This document shows positions 45,701 to 52,678 of a stretch of DNA of 64,000 bases, piece after piece. Numbering within the stretch: the first letter of the stretch is position 1; each line of letters opens with the position of its first letter. The notes under the pieces are model-generated. The model was not told the DNA's origin and ran no database searches. It saw only the letters and a list, made by a program, of their open reading frames with translations. Location of the stretch: the NCBI RefSeq assembly GCF_017676345.1, contig NZ_JAFFZM010000009.1, positions 274,293-338,292 on the forward strand. The letters run 5' to 3'. Source of the stretch: Streptomyces smyrnaeus. Its GTDB lineage: Bacteria; Actinomycetota; Actinomycetes; Streptomycetales; Streptomycetaceae. The position numbers and the translations under genes were made by a program.

Positions 45701-47812
45701 GCCGACGCGCTGGCGGGCCTCGCCTTCCGGCTGCGGGAACGCGCCCGATGGCAGACCCGGTTGCGGGAGCTGGCCGACGACGTCGCCACCGCGCAGGAGC
45801 GCGCCGAGCAGTGTCTGGAGCGGGCGCGTTCGGCCGACGAGGACCGCCGCGCCGCCCAGCGCGCGGCCGACGACGCCCGCCGTACGGCGCGTGCCCTGCG
45901 CGCCGAGCGGGCCGAGATCGCGGGCGTACCCGACGGCCCGGAGGAGCAGCCGCAGCCGCCGCAGCCGGTGGACGGGGCGGACGGCGGGCCCGCGGACCCG
46001 GCCGGCGACTCCGCCGCCGGGCCCGAGCGCACCGCGTCGCTGCCCGACCTGCGCGAGGCCTACCGTTCGGCCTCCCAGCTGTACGAGAAGGTCGGGGTCG
46101 GCGCCGATCTGCGTGCCGAACAGGCCCGCGCCGAGGGCGACGAGTCCGCCGCCAAGGCGGCGCTCGACCGGCTCACCAACAAGGTGCGCACCCGCGCGGC
46201 CCAGCTGCTGGAGGGCCCGGACGGCGCCGACGGCCCCACCCGGCAGGCCGCGGCGGCCCGCGCCGAGGCGCTCGTCCAGCGGCTGGAGGCACGCAACTCC
46301 GACGCCAGCGAGCAACTCGGCAGGCTCCGCGGCGAGGCCGAGCGCCTCGCGCCCGGCGAGGGCGACTGCCACACCCGGCTCCCGGACGAGCTGGTGCCCG
46401 CCGACGCCGCACAGGCCCAGACGCTGCTGCGGACGGCCAACGCCGAACTGGCGGCGCGCGGTGACGAACTGGAAGCCGCCCGCGCCGCCCATGCCGCACT
46501 CCAGCGCGCACACGCCGCCGCCGAGGACGCCGCGAGCGGTTTCGACGAGACCGCGGCGACCCTGCGCGACCTGCTGCGCGACCCGGCCGGTCCCGCCCCC
46601 GGCGAACAGGACGGCGAAGAGCCTCCCGAGCCGTACGCGGGCACCCCCGCCGAGGCCCGGCAGGCGGCTGCCGAGGCGCGGCGCTCACTGCGCGGCTGCG
46701 CCGCCGACCTCACCGCCGCCGAGCAGGCCGTGCGGGAGGCGTGCGATGTGCTCGTACGGCACGCCAACTCAAGCCGCTACGAACAGGTCCGTACTCCGGC
46801 GCGGCAGCAGGTGCGCGAGCTACCCGCCTCCGCACTGCCCGACCACGCCGCTTCCTGGGCGGCGGCGTTCGCGCCTCGGCTGCGGGTGCTGACGGACGAG
46901 CTGGCCCAGTTGGAGCGCAACCGCGACAGCATCGTGGACAGGCTGCGCGGGCTGGTCGAGTCCTCGCTGACGACGCTGCGTTCGGCACAGCGGCTCTCCC
47001 GGCTGCCGGAGGGGCTGGGGGAGTGGTCGGGTCAGGAGTTCCTGCGCATCCGCTTCGACGACCCCGACCAGGCCACGCTCACCGAGCGGTTGGGCGAGGT
47101 CATCGACGAGGCCACCCGCGCGGCAGTCCGCAAGAACTCCGACCTGCGCCGCGACGGTATGACGCTGCTGCTGCGCGGGGTGCACGCCGCACTGCAGCCG
47201 CGCGGCGTCTCGGTGGAGATCCTCAAGCCGGACGCCGTGCTGCGTGCCGAGCGGGTCCCGGTCGGACAGATGGGCGACGTCTTCTCCGGCGGTCAGCTGC
47301 TGACCGCGGCCATCGCCCTCTACTGCACCATGGCGGCGCTGCGCAGCAACGACCGCGGCCACGACAAGCACCGGCACGCCGGCACCCTCTTCCTCGACAA
47401 CCCCATCGGGCGGGCCAACGCCACCTATCTGCTGGAGCTCCAGCGGGCGGTCGCCGACGCGCTGGGCGTCCAGCTCCTCTACACCACGGGGCTGTTCGAC
47501 ACGACGGCGCTGGCGGAGTTCCCCCTGGTGATCCGGCTGCGCAACGACGCGGACCTGCGCGCGGGGCTGAAATACATCAGCGTGGAGGAGCACCTGCGGC
47601 CCGGTCTGCCCCAGCCGGAGGCCGAGGAGGGCGAGCCCGCGGTGCACGGTGAGATCACCGCGACACGGATGTTCCGCCGCCCCGACCCCGAGCCGTCCGA
47701 CGCCCGGGACGCCCCGCGTGCGCAGTCGCCGGAGCCGGATGCCCGGCCGGACGTGCCCGCCCCTCATCCGCCGGGCGACGCGCCGGACGGGGCGCATCTG
47801 CCGCAGTCCTGA
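42797..47812 (+). CDS. SMC-like ATPase (MukB/JetC-type) with unusual Walker B
   Basis: A 1671-residue ABC-type SMC protein. Walker A ENGGGKS is at residues 64-70 in a head that starts directly at the N-terminus. Long coiled coils run from about 290-620 and 850-1440. A hinge-like globular domain lies near 740-850 (LGALGDGGLLPPGPDVTATVEYLGEHGVPALPGWRYLAQAV). A Gly/Pro/Ala-rich insertion of about 90 residues (about 625-712) precedes it. The C-terminal head has signature FSGGQLLTAAIALYC (1496-1510) and Walker B GTLFLDNPIGRAN, with Asp at 1534 and Asn at 1535 where SMC proteins have Glu. The last 80 residues are acidic and Pro-rich. The operon lacks a JetD nuclease. The protein should bridge or move along DNA; the Asn is unusual for ATP hydrolysis. 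Confidence 0.75.
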   Translation: MYELSRIRLYSIGPAGARYADTVLDLRGVGEPVPSPAPMQADFFEEEPQGPPRRPAPAGVLFLENGGGKSVLLKLIFSVMLPGHRNTLGGASSGVLRKFLLADDCGHVALEWQHTRTGETIVVGKVSEWRGRQVSGDPRKFAEAWYSFRPGPGLSLDSLPVAESAALRPRAEGTSSARGRRRTMKGFRDILTETGKAYPNLDVVWEEIHERWNEHLTALGLDPELFRYQREMNADEGEAAGLFAVKNDSDFTDLLLRAVTDTRDTDGLADLVHGFAHKLGRRAELTAERDFTAGSLDHLHRITEAAEARARSREIHAGAERRTRHLAHRLTARGTQERGRAAELAQQLEQSRESVTAAEDARTRASRIAAELAYRHASLALAAAEKSAAAQKRELSEARTLYSAWQAAETVLAHRTAADRSARVAAAIQEAERDAAPALAARARAAGALVRALNGAAEESERIAGEQEERSATLQSESESAHRDATSAATEAQRARSETEHLRQRLAEVEQEMDQAVRAGWLDDSDPDADPARAALAASDAEKSAVAAFESAREAAARSAERARELADRHASAELAAARAADAAEAAEGSCTAERATAETLGAEERLAELLGLPTGPAAGPAGAARAAVPGQRVGGGSPDARGHGGADSGPGSDTGSDATPGSGTVPGQGRGPGAGAGAGPAAPRTGPGGADAAPQGPLTAEELDRNAEALQELLDEGVAAAERQLFELRTAAADDARMLGALGDGGLLPPGPDVTATVEYLGEHGVPALPGWRYLAQAVDSADHAAVLAARPELVDGVIITDPDSHARAREVLAGAPLLPRSAVAVGTSAALLAPAPAPDTDGGSGEAEVFLVPPNPAMHDEYAADDERRRLRERAAARDEEIRTLAARLSADRALAARLASWRSGCPEGRLDELARGAEEAREAAEAAQQHLAEVREARAEADEQAAETARVRDERQEAAQRARRSADALAGLAFRLRERARWQTRLRELADDVATAQERAEQCLERARSADEDRRAAQRAADDARRTARALRAERAEIAGVPDGPEEQPQPPQPVDGADGGPADPAGDSAAGPERTASLPDLREAYRSASQLYEKVGVGADLRAEQARAEGDESAAKAALDRLTNKVRTRAAQLLEGPDGADGPTRQAAAARAEALVQRLEARNSDASEQLGRLRGEAERLAPGEGDCHTRLPDELVPADAAQAQTLLRTANAELAARGDELEAARAAHAALQRAHAAAEDAASGFDETAATLRDLLRDPAGPAPGEQDGEEPPEPYAGTPAEARQAAAEARRSLRGCAADLTAAEQAVREACDVLVRHANSSRYEQVRTPARQQVRELPASALPDHAASWAAAFAPRLRVLTDELAQLERNRDSIVDRLRGLVESSLTTLRSAQRLSRLPEGLGEWSGQEFLRIRFDDPDQATLTERLGEVIDEATRAAVRKNSDLRRDGMTLLLRGVHAALQPRGVSVEILKPDAVLRAERVPVGQMGDVFSGGQLLTAAIALYCTMAALRSNDRGHDKHRHAGTLFLDNPIGRANATYLLELQRAVADALGVQLLYTTGLFDTTALAEFPLVIRLRNDADLRAGLKYISVEEHLRPGLPQPEAEEGEPAVHGEITATRMFRRPDPEPSDARDAPRAQSPEPDARPDVPAPHPPGDAPDGAHLPQS

Positions 47813-48155
47813 CGTCGTGGTCGGCGCTGGGCGCCTGCGCGCCACCGTGCTCCGCGCCGGTACGCGGCGCGGGGTGGCGGTCGGCCAACGCCCGCCGTCT
47901 GGCCGCGCTGCTGGGCTCGGAGACGACCCCGTGCCGCTGGATCCACACCTGGCGGGTGATCCACACGTCGAGCACCGCCCACGTCGCCACGACGGTGCTG
48001 CCGATGGTGGACAGCACCATCGGAAAAGCCAGCCATACGGCGGCCATCGAGCAGAAGAACGCGACCATGAGCTGTACCAGCGTCAGCGCCGCGATGATCA
48101 CTGCTCGCACCGCCGCCGCCCGTACCGGGTCCGGCAGACGGGGCTTCGCATACAT
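47655..48155 (-). CDS. small membrane protein, 3' end uncertain
   Basis: A 166-residue frame whose first 80 residues contain three or so hydrophobic segments (VRAVIIAALTLVQLMVAFFCSMAAVWLAFPMVL, IGSTVVATWAVLDVWI). The remainder is Arg/Pro/Ala-rich, low-complexity and possibly disordered. The ATG at 48155 follows AAAAGG. The 3' part runs 158 bases into the end of the SMC-like gene in antisense, so a shorter real product is possible, though no in-frame stop occurs before 47655. It could be an uncharacterised membrane protein; no family recognised. Its promoter would lie between it and the divergent conservon kinase gene. Confidence 0.5.
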   Translation of the reverse strand: MYAKPRLPDPVRAAAVRAVIIAALTLVQLMVAFFCSMAAVWLAFPMVLSTIGSTVVATWAVLDVWITRQVWIQRHGVVSEPSSAARRRALADRHPAPRTGAEHGGAQAPSADHDVRTAADAPRPARRPADEGRARPAGHPAPATAHAGRPGRRTARGRGGGTSVSR

Positions 48156-48390
48156 CCTTTTCACTCCCCCTTCACTACCCACGATCCTCGCACGGTTCCG
48201 GAAACGTGGGCTGTGCCACAGACTTCGAACGTCCAGCGGGGCATCGACGGACAACTCAGGATGAGGCACCCTGGATTGCCTGTTCGGACGCTCAAACGTA
48301 CCTACGAGTTGCCAGCGCCTCAGTAGTAAGCTCGCGCCGCTTGCTGTCGGTACAAGGCCCCCATGCGCTGGGGAAGACGTAGGGGAGGCC

Positions 48391-51120
48391 ATGCGCTTTC
48401 GCGGGAAGTCCATCCGCCGGAAGATCGTGGTGCTGCTGTTGGTGCCGCTGGTCTCCCTGCTGTCCATCTGGGGCTTCGCGACGTACATCACCGCCTCCGA
48501 GGCGAACAGCCTGCTGCGACTGGACGAGGTGACCCACAAGATCGGCGAGCCGGCCGAGGACGCGACCGCGGCGCTCCAGCGGGAGCGCCGGGAGATCATG
48601 GTCCGGGTCGCCGATCCCGACGGGTCGAGCGGGCTGACGAAGCTGCGCGAGCTTCAGCACGCCACCGACCGGAAGTTCGCCGTGGTGCGCCGCAACGCCG
48701 ACGACAGCAGCCTGCGCTCCGACCTCGGCGCGGACTCCGAGGCCCGGCTGGACGACTTCCTCGAAGCCGCGGAGGGGCTCAAGGCGCTCCGCTCCCGTGT
48801 CGAGCGGAACACCATCACCCGGGGCGGCGCCTTCCAGGCGTACAACGAACTCGTGGATTCCGCCTATGCGCTGGTCAACTCGCTCAGCGCCGTCGACGAC
48901 ATCGACCTGGAGAAGCAGGGCCGTGCCCTCATCGGCGTGAACCGCGCCAGTGAGTACCTCTCCCGGGAGGACGCCCTGATGGCCGCCGCCTACGCCGCCG
49001 GCCAGTTCACCCGCGGGGACCAGCGCGCGCTCTCCGACCGTGTCGCCGAGCGCAACATCTCCTACGAGACCAACCTGCCGGCACTGCCCGCCGAGGACCG
49101 GCAGCTGTTCGAGAACTACTGGAACGGCACCGACGGACGCACCCTGCGCAGCTATGAGGACGCCGTCATCGCCGCCGGGCCGCGCACCACCGAGGGGCCG
49201 GTCGGCGAGGAGCGCTGGCGCTCGGCCATCACCACCGCCCTGGACGACCTGCACAAGATGGGCAAGCAGGCCCATCAGCGGTACCACGAGCGCGTCGACC
49301 CCGTCGCCACCCGTGTGCTCATACAGGCCGCAGCCGCGGGCGTGCTCGGCTTCCTGGCGGTACTCGCCTCCCTCGTCATCTCCATCCGGGTCGGCCGCAG
49401 CCTCGTCCGCGACCTGAACACGCTGCGCAAGGAGGCCAACGAGTCGGCGGACGTGCGGCTGCCCAGCGTGATGCGCCGGCTCGCCGCGGGCGACAAGGTC
49501 GACGTCGACACCGAGTCGCCCCGGCTGGAGTACCCCTCCGACGAGATGGGCCAGGTCGGCCAAGCCCTCAACACCCTGCAGCGGGCCGCCGTCGAAGCCG
49601 CCGTCAAACAGGCCGACATGCGCCGCGGCGTCTCCGAGGTCTTCGTCAACCTCGCCCGCCGCAACCAGGTCCTGCTGCACCGCCAGCTCACCCTCCTCGA
49701 CGTCATGGAGCGCCGCACCGAGGACGCGGACGAACTCGCCGACCTGTTCAAGCTCGACCACCTCACCACCCGGATGCGCCGCCACGCGGAGGGGCTGGTC
49801 ATCCTCTCCGGCGCCGCGCCCTCCCGGCAGTGGCGCAAGCCCGTCCAGCTGATGGACGTGGTACGGGCCGCCGTCGCCGAGGTCGAGGACTACGAGCGGA
49901 TCGAGGTGCGCAGGCTGCCCAGGCTCGCCGTCGACGGCAGCGCGGTCGCCGACCTGACCCACCTGATCGCCGAACTCCTGGAGAACGCCACGGTCTTCTC
50001 CCCGCCGCACACCGCGGTGCAGGTGCTGGGGGAGCGCGTGGCCAACGGCTTCACCCTGGAGATCCACGACCGCGGCCTGGGCATGACGGCCGACGCGATG
50101 CTCGATGCCAACCTGCGGCTGGCCGAGACACCCGAGTTCGAACTGTCCGACACCGACCGGCTCGGCCTGTTCGTCGTCTCCCGGCTCGCTCAGCGCCAGG
50201 GCGTACGCGTCTCGCTCCAGCCCTCGCCCTACGGCGGCACCACCGCCGTCGTGCTCATCCCCGGTGCCGTCCTCACCGAGACCCCGGACCGGGACGACGA
50301 CCGGCGCGCGCCCGGCCGCACCGCCCTGGAGGCGGGGGAGTCCGGCCGGCCGCTGGACGGGCCGGTCGAGCTGGAGGCGCCGGTGGAGGAGGAGAACAGC
50401 ACCCACCGGGAGAGGCGCGGCAGCCCGCACAGGCGCGAGCGCGGTACCACGTCCGCCTCGGTCGCCCCGGCGGGCGAGCAGCACCACCAGACGCGGGACG
50501 AGGCACCGCCCGCCGGCCGCGCGGACGACGCCCGCGCCGAGCCGGGCACCGGCTCCGGGCCGGGCGCCGGGACCGGGTCGAACCCCGGTGGACCGACACC
50601 GCTGCCCCGTCGGCGGCCCGGCGCTCCGGTGCTGGTCTCCGACAACGGGCGCACCGTCGACCCCGATCGCCAGGCCTCCGGCGACCGCGCGAGCGGCAGC
50701 GGCCCCGCGCCGTTGCCCCGCCGCAAGAAGCCCCGTACGGACGCACGCGCCGAGGCGGAGCCCGGTGCCGGGCCGGAGGGCGCCGCCGACGCCGCCCCGG
50801 GGCCCGGGGCCACCACCGGAGCGGCACGGCCCGACCCGGCGCCGGACCGCGGCGGCGGCCTGCCGCGCCGGGTGCGCCAGGCCAACCTCGCGCCGCAGCT
50901 CAAGGCGGACGCGCCGACGGTCGACACCCGCATGCCGCGGTCTCGGACGGGCACCCAGGACTCCAGCTCGCCGGATGTCGCCGATCGCGACGCCGACGAA
51001 GTGCGCAGCAAGATGGCCTCCCTCCAGCGCGGCTGGGAACGCGGCAGACGCGAGAGCGAACAGCCGTACGAGTCGGGGGAGTCAGCACCAGGAACAACAC
51101 CGGGAGGGGACGGTCGATGA
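48391..51120 (+). CDS. cvnA: conservon sensor histidine kinase-like protein CvnA
   Basis: A 909-residue membrane protein of the conservon type. A TM helix at about residues 11-33 begins an extracytoplasmic helical sensor region (about 35-300, nitrate-sensor-like: LQRERREIMVRV, IGVNRASEYLSREDALMAAAYAAGQFTRGD). A second TM helix (about 310-332) is followed by a HAMP-like linker and a coiled coil. Then comes a histidine-kinase-like ATPase (about 500-640: ELLENATVFSPPHTAV, DRGLGMTADAML, LGLFVVSRLAQRQGVRVSL). No HisKA dimerisation His is evident. The C-terminal 270 residues are Pro/Gly/Asp-rich and disordered. The ATG at 48391 follows AGGGGAGG. Conservon proteins work with CvnB-D as a G-protein-coupled-receptor-like module in Streptomyces development. 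Confidence 0.87.
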   Translation: MRFRGKSIRRKIVVLLLVPLVSLLSIWGFATYITASEANSLLRLDEVTHKIGEPAEDATAALQRERREIMVRVADPDGSSGLTKLRELQHATDRKFAVVRRNADDSSLRSDLGADSEARLDDFLEAAEGLKALRSRVERNTITRGGAFQAYNELVDSAYALVNSLSAVDDIDLEKQGRALIGVNRASEYLSREDALMAAAYAAGQFTRGDQRALSDRVAERNISYETNLPALPAEDRQLFENYWNGTDGRTLRSYEDAVIAAGPRTTEGPVGEERWRSAITTALDDLHKMGKQAHQRYHERVDPVATRVLIQAAAAGVLGFLAVLASLVISIRVGRSLVRDLNTLRKEANESADVRLPSVMRRLAAGDKVDVDTESPRLEYPSDEMGQVGQALNTLQRAAVEAAVKQADMRRGVSEVFVNLARRNQVLLHRQLTLLDVMERRTEDADELADLFKLDHLTTRMRRHAEGLVILSGAAPSRQWRKPVQLMDVVRAAVAEVEDYERIEVRRLPRLAVDGSAVADLTHLIAELLENATVFSPPHTAVQVLGERVANGFTLEIHDRGLGMTADAMLDANLRLAETPEFELSDTDRLGLFVVSRLAQRQGVRVSLQPSPYGGTTAVVLIPGAVLTETPDRDDDRRAPGRTALEAGESGRPLDGPVELEAPVEEENSTHRERRGSPHRRERGTTSASVAPAGEQHHQTRDEAPPAGRADDARAEPGTGSGPGAGTGSNPGGPTPLPRRRPGAPVLVSDNGRTVDPDRQASGDRASGSGPAPLPRRKKPRTDARAEAEPGAGPEGAADAAPGPGATTGAARPDPAPDRGGGLPRRVRQANLAPQLKADAPTVDTRMPRSRTGTQDSSSPDVADRDADEVRSKMASLQRGWERGRRESEQPYESGESAPGTTPGGDGR

Positions 51121-51563
51121 CCGCACCGAACGCCGCATCGCACAACGCTGGAAGCGGCGAGCTCAACTGGCTCCTCGACGAGCTGGTCCAGCGCGTCGGA
51201 AGCATCCGCAAGGCGCTCGTACTCTCCGGGGACGGCCTCGCCAGGGGCGCCTCGGAGGGACTCACCCGCGAGGACAGCGAGCACCTCGCAGCCGTCGCCT
51301 CCGGGTTCCACAGCCTCGCCAAGGGCGTCGGCCGCCACTTCGGGGCCGGGGGCGTACGGCAGACCGTGGTGGAACTGGAAGAAGCGTTTCTCTTCGTGAC
51401 CGCGGCAGGGGACGGCAGCTGCCTGGCCGTCCTCGCCGACGCCGACGCCGATGTCGGCCAGGTCGCCTACGAGATGACGCTCCTGGTCAAGCGCGTCGGG
51501 GCGCATCTGGGCACACCGACGCGCAGCACACCGGCCGGGGGCGACCCCGGCGGGGCCAACTGA
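51117..51563 (+). CDS. cvnB: conservon roadblock/LC7 protein CvnB
   Basis: A 148-residue Roadblock/LC7-domain protein: LNWLLDELVQRVGSIRKALVLSGDGLARGASEGLTREDSEHLAAVASGFHSLAKGVGRHF (residues about 16-75) and VVELEEAFLFVTAAGDGSCLAVLADADADVGQVAYEMTLLVKRV. The start overlaps the previous stop as ATGA. In conservons it links the membrane kinase-like protein to the small GTPase. The C-terminal 20 residues are Gly/Pro-rich. Confidence 0.87.
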   Translation: MTAPNAASHNAGSGELNWLLDELVQRVGSIRKALVLSGDGLARGASEGLTREDSEHLAAVASGFHSLAKGVGRHFGAGGVRQTVVELEEAFLFVTAAGDGSCLAVLADADADVGQVAYEMTLLVKRVGAHLGTPTRSTPAGGDPGGAN

Positions 51564-51621
51564 CCGCACGACGGGGTACGACAGGTCGAGAGGACGAGGG
51601 AGCGAGAGGGCGGGGCTGGCC

Positions 51622-52059
51622 ATGACGGACCACTGGTTCGACGACGCGGCGGGACCCGTGGTGCGGCCGTACGCGATGACCCGTGGCCGCACCCGCAGCG
51701 GTGCCGAGGGCGCACAGCTCGACCTCATCGCCCTCGTCGTCGCGGAGGACCTGGGCGCGGCGGAGCCGGAACCCGGCTCCGCCGCCGGAGGCGGGCTTCC
51801 GCCGCACCAGGAGGACAAGCTCCTGGCCGACCACTCGCTCGTGCCCGAGCACCTCGACATCGTCGCGCTCTGCCGCCGCTCCCCGCTCTCGGTGGCGGAC
51901 GTCGCCGCGGAGCTCGACCTTCCCGTGGGGGTGGTGCGCGTCCTGATCGGCGACCTGGTGGAAGCCGAACTGGTGCGCGTCACCCGCCCCGTCCCTCCGG
52001 CGGAGCTGCCGGACGAGAGCATCCTCAGAGAGGTGATCAATGGTCTTCGGGCGCTCTAA
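51622..52059 (+). CDS. cvnC: conservon DUF742 protein CvnC
   Basis: A 145-residue DUF742 protein: WFDDAAGPVVRPYAMTRGRTRS at the start, then a winged-helix-like part LVPEHLDIVALCRRSPLSVADVAAELDLPVGVVRVLIGDLVEAELVRV. An insert of Glu/Pro/Gly residues (about 50-65) is disordered. The ATG at 51622 has AGGGCGGGG upstream. Its end overlaps cvnD by 20 bases, so coupled translation is expected. Possible DNA or protein binding inside the conservon module. Confidence 0.87.
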   Translation: MTDHWFDDAAGPVVRPYAMTRGRTRSGAEGAQLDLIALVVAEDLGAAEPEPGSAAGGGLPPHQEDKLLADHSLVPEHLDIVALCRRSPLSVADVAAELDLPVGVVRVLIGDLVEAELVRVTRPVPPAELPDESILREVINGLRAL

Positions 52060-52645
52060 GCGAGGCGACAGGCCGGCCCCTGCCGAACCGGTCACGCTGA
52101 AGATCCTGGTGGCCGGCGGCTTCGGTGTCGGCAAGACCACCCTGGTGGGGGCGGTCAGCGAGATCAGACCGCTGCGTACCGAGGAGGTGCTGACCGAGGC
52201 CAGCCGTCCCGTGGACAGCATCGCGGGCGTGGAGGCCAAATCCACGACCACCGTCGCCATGGACTTCGGCCGCATCACCATCAACGACGGACTGGTGCTG
52301 TATCTGTTCGGCACCCCGGGCCAGGACCGGTTCTGGTTCCTGTGGGACGAACTGGCCACGGGAGCGCTCGGTGCCGTGGTGCTCGCGGACACCAGGCGAC
52401 TGGAGAACAGCTTCGCCGCGATCGACTACTTCGAGCGGCGCGGCATTCCCTTCACCGTGGCGGTCAACTGCTTCGACGACGCCGAGCGCTACCCCGTCGA
52501 GACCGTCCGCGAGGCGCTCGACCTCGACGGGGGCATTCCGGTCCTGCTGTGCGACGCGCGGCAGCGCGAGTCCGCGCGGGACGTGCTCATCTCGGTGGTC
52601 GAGCATGCCATGCACACCGCTGCGCGGGCGCCTGCCGACAGGTGA
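52040..52645 (+). CDS. cvnD: conservon small GTPase CvnD
   Basis: A 201-residue MglA/Ras-like GTPase: P-loop GGFGVGKTTLVGAV (residues about 25-38), Thr-rich switch I (KSTTTVAMDFGRI), G3 FGTPGQDRFWF, and the NKxD equivalent AVNCFDDAERY, which is variant (NCFD) as is usual for CvnD. It terminates the conservon operon. No cytochrome P450 (cvnE) follows; the next gene is convergent glpK. It is expected to switch with the CvnA-B-C proteins at the membrane. Confidence 0.9.
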   Translation: MVFGRSKRGDRPAPAEPVTLKILVAGGFGVGKTTLVGAVSEIRPLRTEEVLTEASRPVDSIAGVEAKSTTTVAMDFGRITINDGLVLYLFGTPGQDRFWFLWDELATGALGAVVLADTRRLENSFAAIDYFERRGIPFTVAVNCFDDAERYPVETVREALDLDGGIPVLLCDARQRESARDVLISVVEHAMHTAARAPADR

Positions 52646-52678
52646 CGGGGCGCCCGCTTCCGCCTCGGTGCTGCCGGC

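Noticed and set aside
42542..46513. Long open frame on the minus strand opposite the SMC-like gene
   Set aside because: Gly/Ala/Arg-rich low-complexity translation typical of antisense frames in GC-rich genes; the plus-strand frame has Walker and signature motifs.
47813..48390. A jetD-like gene to complete a Wadjet system
   Set aside because: The region has only a small minus-strand membrane protein and a promoter; no toprim or DUF3322/DUF2220-like sequence is seen on either strand.
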